The notes under the pieces: model-generated
Seen by the model: the letters and a program-made list of their open reading frames with translations, nothing else
What the model was told of the DNA's origin: nothing
The model's database searches: none
From: CAYMLL01 sp964390645
Lineage (GTDB): Bacteria > Planctomycetota > UBA8108
Length of the DNA: 14,714 nucleotides
Assembly: GCA_964390645.1 (NCBI GenBank)
Contig: CAYMLL010000197.1
Coordinates: 1-14,714 of the forward strand
Direction: 5' to 3'
Part shown: in pieces, positions 6,632 through 14,714 of the stretch
Layout of the letters: each line of letters opens with the position of its first letter
Position numbering within the stretch: the stretch's first letter is position 1
Position numbers and translations under genes: made by a program

Positions 6632-8887
6632 ATGCCGATCAGCGCTTCCTTCACCCCGTCGATCGCTCTGCTCTGCCTGCTCGCGACGGCGTGGGGCTTC
6701 GCGGCCGATCCGGTCCCGGTCGGCGCCGCCAGGGTCGACGTCACGCCGACGCACCCGACGGTGCTCGCCGGCTACGGTGGTCGCACCAGCGAGCACGACG
6801 GCGTCGACGCGCCGATCTGGGCACGTTCACTGGCGATCGGCGGTGAGCGTCCGGCGGTCCTCATCGCGGTCGACAACTGCGGCGTGCCGGCGTCGATGAC
6901 CCGCAGCGTCAAGCGCCGCATCCGCGAGCAGCACCGCATCGCGGCGGACCGCATCGTCGTCTGCGCGACACACACCCACTGCGCGCCGTCGCTCGTCGGC
7001 TACGCGACCGTCCTCTGGGCCGAGCGCCTGTCGCCCGATCAGCAGGCGCGCACGAGACGCTACTCCTCCTGGCTTGCCGACCGGCTGGTCGAGGTGGCGA
7101 CACGCGCTCTGGACGCACGCCGTCCCGCGACCCTCGCATGGGCGCAGGGGCGCGTCGAGTTCGGCGGCAACCGCCGCGTCCTGCGAGACGGCCGGTGGGC
7201 CGGGTTCGGCTTCCAGCGCGACGGACCCGTCGACCATGCTCTTCCGACCCTCGTCGCTCGCGACATGCGCGGCCGGATCTCTGCGGTCTGGACGAGCTAC
7301 GCGTGCCACTGCACGACCCTCGGAGCGCGCAACCGGATCTGCGGCGACTGGGCGGGCTTCGCCAACGAGTCGATCGAGTCTCATCACGACGGCGCGGTCG
7401 CGCTGACGACCATCGGCTGCGGCGCCGACGTCGGCCCGCAGCCGTCCGGCGGCATCGACGCCGCCAGGCGCCACGGCGCCGCCATCGCCACGGAGATCGA
7501 GCGACTCATCGCCTCGGGCCTCCGCCCTCTGAGCGGCGCTCCCCGCTGCCGGACCGCAGCGCTGCGCCTGCCGCTCGCGAAGGCTCCCGATCGCGCCCAC
7601 TTCGAAGGGCTCGCGAAGGGCTCCGGGTTCAACGCCGTCCACGCGCGCGCGATGCTGCGCAGGATCGATCGCGACGGCTCGCTGGCGACATCGACACGGC
7701 TGCCGGTGACGACCTGGAGCTTCGCGGACGACCTGGCGATCGTCTTCCTCGGCGGCGAGGTCGTCGTCGACTACTCGCTGCGCCTGAAGCGGGAGCTCGA
7801 CTGGCGGCGGCTGTGGATCAACGCGTGGAGCGACGACGTGCCCGGCTACATCCCGTCGCGCCGCGTGCTCGAGGAAGGCGGCTACGAGGCGGAGTTCTCG
7901 CAGATCTACTACGAGCAGCCGGGCCGCTACGCCCCGGAGGTCGAGGACATCGTCGTGGCCGCCGTCAAGGCGCTCCTCGGCGCGCCCGTCCTGCCGCCGC
8001 CGGACGCGCGCCCCTCTCCCTACCCCGAGCCCCCGCTCGCGGCCGGCTTCCTCGACCGCGAGGCCCCGCCGATCCCCGCGACGACACGAGCCGCGCTGAC
8101 CGCGAGAGCCAGAGCCCTCATCGATTCGATCCGCTCCGGCGAGACGGGCGTCGAGCTGTCCACGCTGAAGAAGCGGGTCGACGATGGCGTCGACGGCTAC
8201 CGGTCGCTGGTGTCGAACGACGGCTCGTCGGACATTTTTTTATTATTCTGCGTCGACCGTGATCTACACCCCTACATCCGGCAGCAGCGCGTCGGCGACA
8301 CGATCCGCTGGAAGACCGCGCCGGCGCCGCGGACGTCCGGCAAGGAGCCCGTGACCTTCGTCTTCGCCGGCGGAGTCGGCTACGAGAGCCAGCCGGGGAC
8401 GCCGGGATTCGCGCTCCTGCTCGGCGACACCGAGGCGCTGCGCTTCGACGTCACGCGCACGCCGAAGCTCTGGAGCTCCGGGCGCGCCAGCCTCCTCTTC
8501 GTGCCGACGTGGACGTCCGGCGAGGACGCAGCCGGATTCTTCTTCGTGGGCATCGAGAGGTCGCGGCTTCGTGCCGGCGAGCCGCTCGAGCTCGCCGTAC
8601 GCTCGGTGGGGTCAGGCTCCCTGCGCTGGTTCGCGCTCGACACGTTCACCACCGCCGCGAGTCTGGCGCGCCAGACGCTCGACATTTCCGCCCTCTGCTG
8701 GCGGACGCCGCAGATCCGCGGCCTCGGCGACGGCGACGGCGACGGTATCTTCGATCGCTCGACGATCTTCACCCGGACCGGCGGCGTGCGTCACGGCATC
8801 GGCCAGCCCGGAGGCGACGACCGGCTCGTCGGATTCGCCGCCGACGAGCCGCGCTCCCTGCCGGCGCTCCTCTCATCGAGGCGCTGA
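6632..8887 (+). CDS. Exported neutral/alkaline ceramidase family protein with C-terminal domain
   Basis: The N-terminus (1-24) is a hydrophobic export signal ending near WGFAAD. Residues 28-450 match the ceramidase N-terminal fold: GAARVDVTPTHPTVLAGYGG, THTHCAPSL (113-121), YACHCTTLG (223-231), GDWAGFANESIE, FLGGEVVVDYSLRLK (372-386) and DDVPGYIPSRRVLEEGGYE (401-419). By family comparison H114 or H116, H226, E376 and Y406 are the likely zinc ligands. The nucleophile-serine region of true ceramidases is instead GCGADVGPQP (262-271), with no serine, so ceramide hydrolysis is doubtful and another amide substrate is possible. Residues 545-675 form a probable beta-sandwich (RWKTAPAP, FVFAGGVGYESQPGTPGFALLLG). 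The tail has a calcium-loop-like DGDGDGIFD (700-708). Ile535-Leu538 are encoded by an anomalous AT-rich patch with two TTA codons. The gene is divergent from the PSCyt unit and convergent with the symporter. Confidence 0.85.
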   Translation: MPISASFTPSIALLCLLATAWGFAADPVPVGAARVDVTPTHPTVLAGYGGRTSEHDGVDAPIWARSLAIGGERPAVLIAVDNCGVPASMTRSVKRRIREQHRIAADRIVVCATHTHCAPSLVGYATVLWAERLSPDQQARTRRYSSWLADRLVEVATRALDARRPATLAWAQGRVEFGGNRRVLRDGRWAGFGFQRDGPVDHALPTLVARDMRGRISAVWTSYACHCTTLGARNRICGDWAGFANESIESHHDGAVALTTIGCGADVGPQPSGGIDAARRHGAAIATEIERLIASGLRPLSGAPRCRTAALRLPLAKAPDRAHFEGLAKGSGFNAVHARAMLRRIDRDGSLATSTRLPVTTWSFADDLAIVFLGGEVVVDYSLRLKRELDWRRLWINAWSDDVPGYIPSRRVLEEGGYEAEFSQIYYEQPGRYAPEVEDIVVAAVKALLGAPVLPPPDARPSPYPEPPLAAGFLDREAPPIPATTRAALTARARALIDSIRSGETGVELSTLKKRVDDGVDGYRSLVSNDGSSDIFLLFCVDRDLHPYIRQQRVGDTIRWKTAPAPRTSGKEPVTFVFAGGVGYESQPGTPGFALLLGDTEALRFDVTRTPKLWSSGRASLLFVPTWTSGEDAAGFFFVGIERSRLRAGEPLELAVRSVGSGSLRWFALDTFTTAASLARQTLDISALCWRTPQIRGLGDGDGDGIFDRSTIFTRTGGVRHGIGQPGGDDRLVGFAADEPRSLPALLSSRR
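8211..8241 (+). terminator. Intragenic intrinsic-terminator-like hairpin and T-run
   Basis: TGTC (8211-8214), a GAA bulge, CGACG (8218-8222), loop GCT, CGTCG (8226-8230) and GACA (8231-8234) can fold as a bulged 9-bp stem. Seven Ts (8235-8241) follow at once. This is the form of a Rho-independent terminator, but it lies inside the coding sequence about 650 nt before its stop. It could end part of the transcription, giving a message without the C-terminal domain. A bulged stem with a 3-nt loop may be too weak, and the T-run may have other meanings. Confidence 0.3.
8236..8242 (+). other. In-frame slippery heptamer T TTT TTA
   Basis: The zero frame reads GAC ATT TTT TTA TTA TTC, so T TTT TTA fits the X XXY YYZ rule for -1 ribosomal slippage. 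A -1 shift would add six residues (IILRRP) and stop at TGA 8260-8262, giving a protein of about 543 residues with the ceramidase domain but no C-terminal domain. The zero frame stays open with family-like sequence on both sides, so full-length product is also expected. No strong 3' stimulatory stem is seen in the next 60 nt; the clear hairpin lies 5' of the site. Confidence 0.3.
8725..8745 (+). repeat. CGGCGA hexamer repeat, 3.5 copies
   Basis: Three perfect tandem copies of CGGCGA plus CGG encode the alternating Asp-Gly run of the ceramidase-like protein's calcium-loop-like motif (residues 699-705). Copy-number changes would stay in frame, adding or removing Asp-Gly pairs. Confidence 0.6.
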
Positions 8888-8889
8888 AG

Positions 8890-10377
8890 TCAGAGCCTCC
8901 GCGCGACCGCGCGCCGCGGTGCGATCCAGCTGACGAGGAGGCCGACGACGACGCCGGTCGCCAGCGAGCCGGGCATGAGCCACAGGAAGCTGATGCCGGC
9001 GCTCCCGGTGATGTCCTCCCAGTAGCCGACGAGGATCGCGGCGAGGGTCGCGCCGAGCACACCGAGCCACGCCGAGAGGCTGCCCGCGCGCCGGACGAAG
9101 AAGGCCAGGAAGAAGAGCACGAAGAGCGGGGCGACGAGGAGGTTGACGATCTTGTACGCCTTCTCCAGCAGGTTGCCGGCGACGCTGTCGACGAGCAGGC
9201 TGAGGAGGACGACGACGACCCCCACCGCGACCGAGATCGCCCGCACGAGCCCCAGCTGGGCGGCGTCCGACAGCGGCGCGGAGCGCAGGCGCGTCACGTG
9301 GTCGCGCAGGACCACGGTGGCCGAGGAGTTCATCCCGGAGGACAGGCTCGACATCGCCGCGGCGAGCAGTCCGGCGACGACGAGCCCGCTGACGCCCACC
9401 GGCAGCTCGCCGCCGATGAACCGCGTGAAGAGGCCGTCGGCGCCCTCGAAGACCCCGGCCGCCTCCTCGGGGCCGCCCGCCCTCTGGAGAAAGAAGGCCA
9501 GCAGCGCGAGCCCGAGTATCGACAGGAAGACGTGGACCACGGCGTCCGACCCCAGCGAGACCATCAGCGCCCGGCGCGCGGCCCTCACGTCCCTCGTCGC
9601 CAGGTATCTCTGGATGGCGATCTGATCGCTGCCGGCCGTACAGACGTGCCACGTGATGGTCGCGATGAAGATGCCGACGAAGCTCATGCGCGCCTCGGGA
9701 TCGTAGCCCCAGACGAGCTCCCACCGCTCGGGCCACTCCTGCGGCCACCACTGACCGACACCCCCGAGATCGACGCTGATCAGGACGATCGTCAGAACCG
9801 CGCCGCCGAGGAGGATGCAGGTCTGCACGACGTCCGTCAGCACCACCGCGCGCAGACCTCCGAGGCTCGTGTAGATGATCGTCACGAGCGCCAGCATCGT
9901 GCAGACCAGCGGCGTCCAGCCATCGTCGACGCCGAGGAGCGGCAGCAGCACCTTGCTGACCGTGACGTGAACGATCGTCGCCATCCAGAGGAGCCTCAGG
10001 AGGACGAAGATCGACGCGCCGAGAAGACGCAGGCTGACATCGAAACGCTCCTCGAGCACCTCGTACGCGCTCGTGATGCGGCGGCGCATGAAGAACGGCA
10101 CGAGCAGCCAGCCGACGATCCAGACTATGAAGGGATACGCGAGGACGCCGGCCAGGACCATGGGACCGTGGGCGATCGTCTCGCCGGGATACGAGAAGTA
10201 GGATATCGTGCTCAACAGCGACGCGAAGAGGGACAGCCCGACGCCGACCGGGCTCATCGAGCGACCGCCCAGCACGTAGTCATCGGCGGTCACGGTTCGT
10301 CGCGCGTAGTACCAGCCGACGGCGATCATGCCGGCGGTGTAGAGCACGATGACGATCCAGTCGAGCGGGTGCAGCAT
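8890..10377 (-). CDS. Sodium:solute symporter (SSS family)
   Basis: The 495-residue integral membrane protein probably uses the Na+ gradient to import a small solute. Hydrophobic segments occur throughout, about 12-13 in all, as usual for SSS members. Family features are DDYVLGGRSM (32-41), FASLLSTISYFSYPGE (51-66), the signature YTSLGGLRAVVLTDVVQ (169-185), SDQIAIQRYLATRD (250-263) and AGLLAAAMSSLSSGMNSSATVVLRD (335-359), which includes the Ser-rich Na+-site helix. The length is typical. Start 10377 gives a normal short N-terminus before helix 1; the upstream in-frame extension is Arg-rich and crosses the candidate promoter. The gene is divergent from the aminotransferase operon, so the two probably share regulation and substrate. 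Its stop is 2 nt from that of the convergent ceramidase-like gene. The SSS family covers sugars, sialic acids, amino acids, vitamins and carboxylates; the substrate is not readable from sequence. Confidence 0.9.
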   Translation of the reverse strand: MLHPLDWIVIVLYTAGMIAVGWYYARRTVTADDYVLGGRSMSPVGVGLSLFASLLSTISYFSYPGETIAHGPMVLAGVLAYPFIVWIVGWLLVPFFMRRRITSAYEVLEERFDVSLRLLGASIFVLLRLLWMATIVHVTVSKVLLPLLGVDDGWTPLVCTMLALVTIIYTSLGGLRAVVLTDVVQTCILLGGAVLTIVLISVDLGGVGQWWPQEWPERWELVWGYDPEARMSFVGIFIATITWHVCTAGSDQIAIQRYLATRDVRAARRALMVSLGSDAVVHVFLSILGLALLAFFLQRAGGPEEAAGVFEGADGLFTRFIGGELPVGVSGLVVAGLLAAAMSSLSSGMNSSATVVLRDHVTRLRSAPLSDAAQLGLVRAISVAVGVVVVLLSLLVDSVAGNLLEKAYKIVNLLVAPLFVLFFLAFFVRRAGSLSAWLGVLGATLAAILVGYWEDITGSAGISFLWLMPGSLATGVVVGLLVSWIAPRRAVARRL

Positions 10378-10411
10378 GGCGAGACTCGTGAACGCATCCC
10401 GGGGACGCGCC

Positions 10412-10417
10412 ACTATA
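10412..10417 (-). promoter_or_regulatory. Candidate -10 box of the symporter gene
   Basis: TATAGT on the minus strand (10417-10412) is a 5/6 match to a -10 box and one of the few AT-rich spots between the divergent genes. It lies 34 nt before the symporter ATG. A convincing -35 box is not seen. Confidence 0.35.
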
Positions 10418-10450
10418 CGACAGGACGTCCCGCGAGTCTTCACGAAGCCC

Positions 10451-10478
10451 TTGAGTGTCCGGAGCCGGCGGCGACAAT
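10451..10478 (+). promoter_or_regulatory. Candidate promoter of the aminotransferase operon
   Basis: TTGAGT (10451-10456) and GACAAT (10473-10478) are 16 nt apart, each matching the sigma-70 consensus at 4 of 6 bases. The implied leader is about 20-25 nt and contains the GGAG ribosome site (10497-10500), 7 nt before the ATG at 10508. The divergent symporter promoter candidate lies 35 nt away, so one regulator bound between them could control both. Confidence 0.4.
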
Positions 10479-10507
10479 GGTGCTCCGCAACCGGACGGAG
10501 CCCGCCG

Positions 10508-11854
<1,347 letters not shown>

Positions 11855-11911
11855 ACCCGGCACCGAAACGGATAAGCTGACCCGAACGAGGCGGCCATTC
11901 GAGGCGAGAAG

Positions 11912-12877
11912 GTGCAGGATCGGACCATCGGCGTGGCGGGACTCGGGCTGCTCGGTCGGGGCATCGCCGCCTGCTGCCTGGCGCACGGATTTCGCGTCGT
12001 CGGCTACTCGCGTCGCGAGACGACGCACGCCGAGGCCCTCGAGTTCATCGACGAGGCGGTCCGCGACCTCGTCGAGCGGGCGGGCTTCGCGCCCCGGATC
12101 ATCGACGACTGGCGCGTGCGCTTCGTGCCGACTACGGACCTGGCCGCCTTCGCCGGCTGCGAGTTCGTCGTCGAGAGCGTCGTCGAGGACCTCGAGACGA
12201 AGCGCGTCGTCTTCGACGCCATCGAGGCCGTGATCGGCGACGATGTCCCCGTCGCGAGCAACACATCGGCCATCCCGATCACCGTGCTGCAGCAGGGTCG
12301 CCGCCATCCGCAGCGCTTTCTCGGCATGCACTGGGCCGAGCCCGCTCACGCGACCCGCTTCCTCGAAATCGTCCGCGGCGAGCAGACCTCCGACGAGGCC
12401 TTCGAGTCGACCGCCCGGCTCGCGAGGCTCTTCGGCAAGGAGCCGTCGCTCGTCCGGAAGGACGTGCCGGCCTTCGTCGTCAACCGCATCGGCTACGCGA
12501 TGTACCGCGAGGCGCTGCACATCCTCGAGTCCGGCATCGCCGACGTCGAGACCATCGACCGCTCCTGCCGCAACGCCTTCGGGCTCTGGGCGACGATGTG
12601 CGGCCCCTTCCGCTGGATCGACATCACCGGCGGCCCCGAGCTCTACGGCCGCGCGCTCGAGGGGGTGCTGCCGACGCTGAGCACGACCGACGAGCTGCCG
12701 CGAACGCTGCGCGAGCTGATGGAGGCGGGCGCGCAGGGCTCGCGCAACGGCCGGGGCTTCTACGAGTACGACGAGGCCGAGGCGCGACGCTGGGACGAGC
12801 TCTACCGCGAGCACGCGTGGCGGGTGCGGGCCCTGCAGGACGAGTACTTCGGCCGCGAACGGGACGGCGACGCATGA
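11912..12877 (+). CDS. 3-hydroxyacyl-CoA dehydrogenase-like NAD-dependent dehydrogenase
   Basis: The 321-residue protein has a Rossmann domain with GVAGLGLLGRG (7-17; GXGXXG), a SNTSA turn (116-120), the catalytic-type GMHWAEPAHATRFLEIV (138-154; His140 and Glu152, 12 residues apart as in 3-hydroxyacyl-CoA dehydrogenases), Asn191 in VVNRIG and a helical C-terminal domain with GPFRWIDITGGPELY (231-245) and NGRGFYEY. The family oxidises or reduces a beta-hydroxy group using NAD(H). Besides acyl-CoA enzymes it includes carnitine dehydrogenases and the gulonate dehydrogenase/lambda-crystallin type, and no other beta-oxidation gene lies nearby, so a free hydroxy acid is plausible. The start is GTG with GAGG 7 nt upstream. 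The gene follows the aminotransferase after 57 nt, and its TGA overlaps the next gene's ATG (ATGA), indicating coupled translation. Confidence 0.88.
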   Translation: MQDRTIGVAGLGLLGRGIAACCLAHGFRVVGYSRRETTHAEALEFIDEAVRDLVERAGFAPRIIDDWRVRFVPTTDLAAFAGCEFVVESVVEDLETKRVVFDAIEAVIGDDVPVASNTSAIPITVLQQGRRHPQRFLGMHWAEPAHATRFLEIVRGEQTSDEAFESTARLARLFGKEPSLVRKDVPAFVVNRIGYAMYREALHILESGIADVETIDRSCRNAFGLWATMCGPFRWIDITGGPELYGRALEGVLPTLSTTDELPRTLRELMEAGAQGSRNGRGFYEYDEAEARRWDELYREHAWRVRALQDEYFGRERDGDA

Positions 12878-13986
12878 GACCGATCATCGACGCGCACCTC
12901 GACCTCTCCTGGAACGCGCTCAACTTCAAGCGCGACCTGACGCTGCCGCTCGGCGAGATGAACCGCGCCGACGCCCGGCTCACGGATCACAAGTCGCGCG
13001 GACGGGCGACCACGACCCTGCCGGAGATGCGGCGCGGCAACATCGCTCTGTGCCTCGGCACGCTGATCGCCCGCGTGCCGCACTCGGGAAGCCCGAGGTT
13101 CGAGGCCGGCGACCTCGACTTCCGTGTCGCCGACATGGCCCACGCGGCGGCGCTCGGTCAGCTGTCGTACTACCAGGCTCTCGAGGCGCGCGACGAGGTG
13201 CGGCTGATCCGCACCCGAGCGGAGCTCGACGAGCACTGGAGCGACCAGGGTGACCGGGACACCGCCGACTCGAGCCAGAAGCGGCCGGTCGGCCTGATCC
13301 TGGCGATGGAGGGTGCCGACCCGATCGTCGATCCGTCGCAGGCCGAGCTCTGGTTCGAGGCCGGGCTGCGCTGCGCCAGCCTGGTGCACTACGGATCGAG
13401 CGCCTACGCGGTCGGCACCGGCGAGGAGGGCCCGATCACCGCCGCCGGTCGCGCTCTGCTCGCCGAGTTCGAGCGGCTCGGCATCGTGCTCGACGTCACC
13501 CATCTCTCGGATCGGAGCTTCGCCGAGGCGCTCGACGTCCACGGCGGGCCGGTCCTCGCCAGCCACAACAACTGCCGCGCCCTGGTCCCCCACCAGCGTC
13601 AGTTCTCGGACGAGCAGCTCGCCCGGCTCATCGAGCGCGGCGGGATCATCGGAGTCGCCTGCGACGCCTGGATGCTCTCGCCCGGCTTCGTCGCCGGCGA
13701 GACGCGGGGAGACGTGGTGTCCATCGACGCGCTCGCCGATCACGTCGACCACATCTGCGCGCTCGCTGGAAGCACGGCGCACGTCGCCATCGGCAGCGAC
13801 CTGGACGGCGGCTTCGGCACCGAGCAGACCCCCGCGGGTCTCGAGACGATCGCCGACCTGCAGAAGCTCGACGCCATCCTCGCGTCCCGCGGCTACTCGG
13901 ACGACGACATCGACGCGATCCTCCACGGCAACTGGCTGCGCTTCCTGCGCGATCATTTGCCCGCGGACGATGGAGACGCGCCGTGA
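12874..13986 (+). CDS. M19 family (renal/membrane dipeptidase-type) metallopeptidase
   Basis: The 370-residue enzyme is a TIM-barrel zinc dipeptidase of the amidohydrolase superfamily. The expected metal and active-site residues are present: His8 and Asp10 in IIDAHLDLSWNA, Glu146 in LAMEGADP, His210 in DVTHLSD, His231 in LASHNNCRAL (21 residues after His210, the usual family spacing) and Asp309 in AIGSDLDGGFG. No signal peptide is visible, so it is probably cytoplasmic, unlike the animal membrane dipeptidases. Bacterial M19 enzymes cleave dipeptides, often with D-amino acids at the C-terminal side, and some act on other amides. Its place between two dehydrogenases suggests a specific catabolic intermediate. 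The ATG overlaps the preceding stop (ATGA), and its own TGA overlaps the next GTG (GTGA), so translation of all three genes is coupled. Confidence 0.92.
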   Translation: MRPIIDAHLDLSWNALNFKRDLTLPLGEMNRADARLTDHKSRGRATTTLPEMRRGNIALCLGTLIARVPHSGSPRFEAGDLDFRVADMAHAAALGQLSYYQALEARDEVRLIRTRAELDEHWSDQGDRDTADSSQKRPVGLILAMEGADPIVDPSQAELWFEAGLRCASLVHYGSSAYAVGTGEEGPITAAGRALLAEFERLGIVLDVTHLSDRSFAEALDVHGGPVLASHNNCRALVPHQRQFSDEQLARLIERGGIIGVACDAWMLSPGFVAGETRGDVVSIDALADHVDHICALAGSTAHVAIGSDLDGGFGTEQTPAGLETIADLQKLDAILASRGYSDDDIDAILHGNWLRFLRDHLPADDGDAP

Positions 13987-14714
13987 GGGAGGGCGACGAC
14001 CGCAGACGCGTTCTCGTGGTCGGCGTCGGATCGATCGGCGAGCGCCACGTGCGTTGCTTCCTGAGCACGGGTCGCGTCGAGCTGTCGGTCTGCGACGTCG
14101 ACGAGTCGCTGGCGAGAGCGGTCTGCGAGCGCCATCACATCGACACACGGCACGCGTCGCTCGACGACGCGATCTCGAGCGACATCGACGCTGCCGTGAT
14201 CTGCACCCCGGCGCATCTCCATGTGCCGATGGCGACGCGGCTCGCCGACCGCGGCGTCGACCTGCTGATCGAGAAGCCGCTGTCGACGTCGCTCGACGGC
14301 GTCGACGAGCTCGAGGCCGGCTGCGCACGGCACGGCGTCCGCGCGGCCGTCGCCTACGTCTGGCGCGCCCACCCGGTGCTCGCCCACCTGCGAGATGCCA
14401 TCGTCTCGCGTCGCTTCGGCCGCCCGCTCGAGCTCGTCGTCCACAGCGGACAGCACTTCCCGACCTACCGCCCCGCCTACCGCGAGATCTACTACCGCGA
14501 TCGCGCGACCGGCGGCGGCGCCATCCAGGACGCGCTGACGCACCTGGTCAACATCGGTGAGTGGCTCGTCGGCCCGGTGACGAGGGTCGCTGCCGACGCG
14601 GCGCGCCTGCGACTCGAGGGCGTCGACGTCGAGGACACCGTGCACGCGATCGCGCGCCACGGCGAGGTGATGGCCTCGTACAGCCTCAACCAGCACCAGG
14701 CCCCGAACGAGACG
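13983..14714 (+). CDS. Gfo/Idh/MocA family oxidoreductase, 5' part
   Basis: The window holds the first 244 codons; the gene runs past the edge with no stop. It begins with a Rossmann fold containing VVGVGSIGERH (12-22; GXGXXG), has CTPAHLHVPMA (74-84) and the family EKP motif with Lys98 in LLIEKPLS, then enters the C-terminal alpha/beta domain with GGGAIQDALTHLVNIGEWLVGPV (177-199), where Asp183 and His187 match the family's catalytic positions. Such enzymes oxidise or reduce hydroxyls of sugars, inositols or related compounds with NAD(P), in the cytoplasm. The GTG start is preferred because it has GGAG 7 nt upstream, overlaps the dipeptidase stop by 4 nt and gives a short lead into the Rossmann strand. 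The ATG at 13970 is in a different frame. A typical member has about 310-370 residues, so roughly a third is missing. Confidence 0.88.
   Translation, partial: MREGDDRRRVLVVGVGSIGERHVRCFLSTGRVELSVCDVDESLARAVCERHHIDTRHASLDDAISSDIDAAVICTPAHLHVPMATRLADRGVDLLIEKPLSTSLDGVDELEAGCARHGVRAAVAYVWRAHPVLAHLRDAIVSRRFGRPLELVVHSGQHFPTYRPAYREIYYRDRATGGGAIQDALTHLVNIGEWLVGPVTRVAADAARLRLEGVDVEDTVHAIARHGEVMASYSLNQHQAPNET

Noticed and set aside
12802..14328. Open frame of 508 codons on the minus strand
   Set aside because: It is antisense to the dipeptidase and Gfo/Idh genes, is highly Arg-rich and has no domain.
13313..14560. Open frame of 415 codons on the plus strand over the dipeptidase/oxidoreductase junction
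   Set aside because: It is a shifted frame with a Ser/Arg/Pro-rich product. The real genes in the other frames have complete active sites.

Overview
The window is very GC-rich and carries the gene families that mark Planctomycetota: a Tat-exported DUF1501 protein, a PSCyt1/DUF1549/DUF1553 planctomycete-type cytochrome c protein, and a secreted neutral-ceramidase-like protein. I read it as chromosomal DNA from a high-GC planctomycete, possibly uncultured. I see no RNA genes, insertion sequences, CRISPR arrays or phage genes. Eight protein genes cover almost all of it; the last is cut by the window edge.

Layout: (1) 199-2355 (+) is a stand-alone P-loop ATPase with a winged helix and a TPR array. 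(2) 4056-2218 and 6422-4098 (-) are a two-gene unit, the multi-domain cytochrome c protein followed after 41 nt by the DUF1501 protein. The DUF1501 frame runs about 124 codons past the usual family end and overlaps the ATPase gene tail to tail. (3) 6632-8887 (+), divergent from that unit, is an exported ceramidase-family protein with a second C-terminal domain. (4) 10377-8890 (-) is a sodium:solute symporter whose stop lies 2 nt from the ceramidase-like gene's stop. (5) 10508 to the window end (+), divergent from the symporter, is a tight operon: class III aminotransferase, 3-hydroxyacyl-CoA-dehydrogenase-like protein, M19 dipeptidase and Gfo/Idh/MocA oxidoreductase. The last three are joined by 4-nt start/stop overlaps.

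How they may work together: the PSCyt/DUF1501 pair is the usual planctomycete exported pair of uncertain biochemical role, and the ceramidase-like protein is probably exported to the same compartment. The symporter and its divergent operon look like an uptake-and-breakdown (or remodelling) module for a small amino-bearing compound: import with Na+, amide or dipeptide cleavage by the M19 enzyme, PLP chemistry, and two NAD(P)-dependent redox steps. The substrate cannot be read from the sequence.

The most unusual local signal is an AT-rich patch at 8231-8248 inside the ceramidase-like gene. It combines a hairpin, seven Ts, an in-frame T TTT TTA slippery heptamer and two consecutive TTA codons. 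It could be an intragenic terminator, a programmed frameshift site that removes the C-terminal domain, or a sequence artefact. The other points worth a look are the run-on DUF1501 C-terminus, a calcium-loop-like tail on the ceramidase-like protein, and the uncharacterised enzyme set of the coupled operon.
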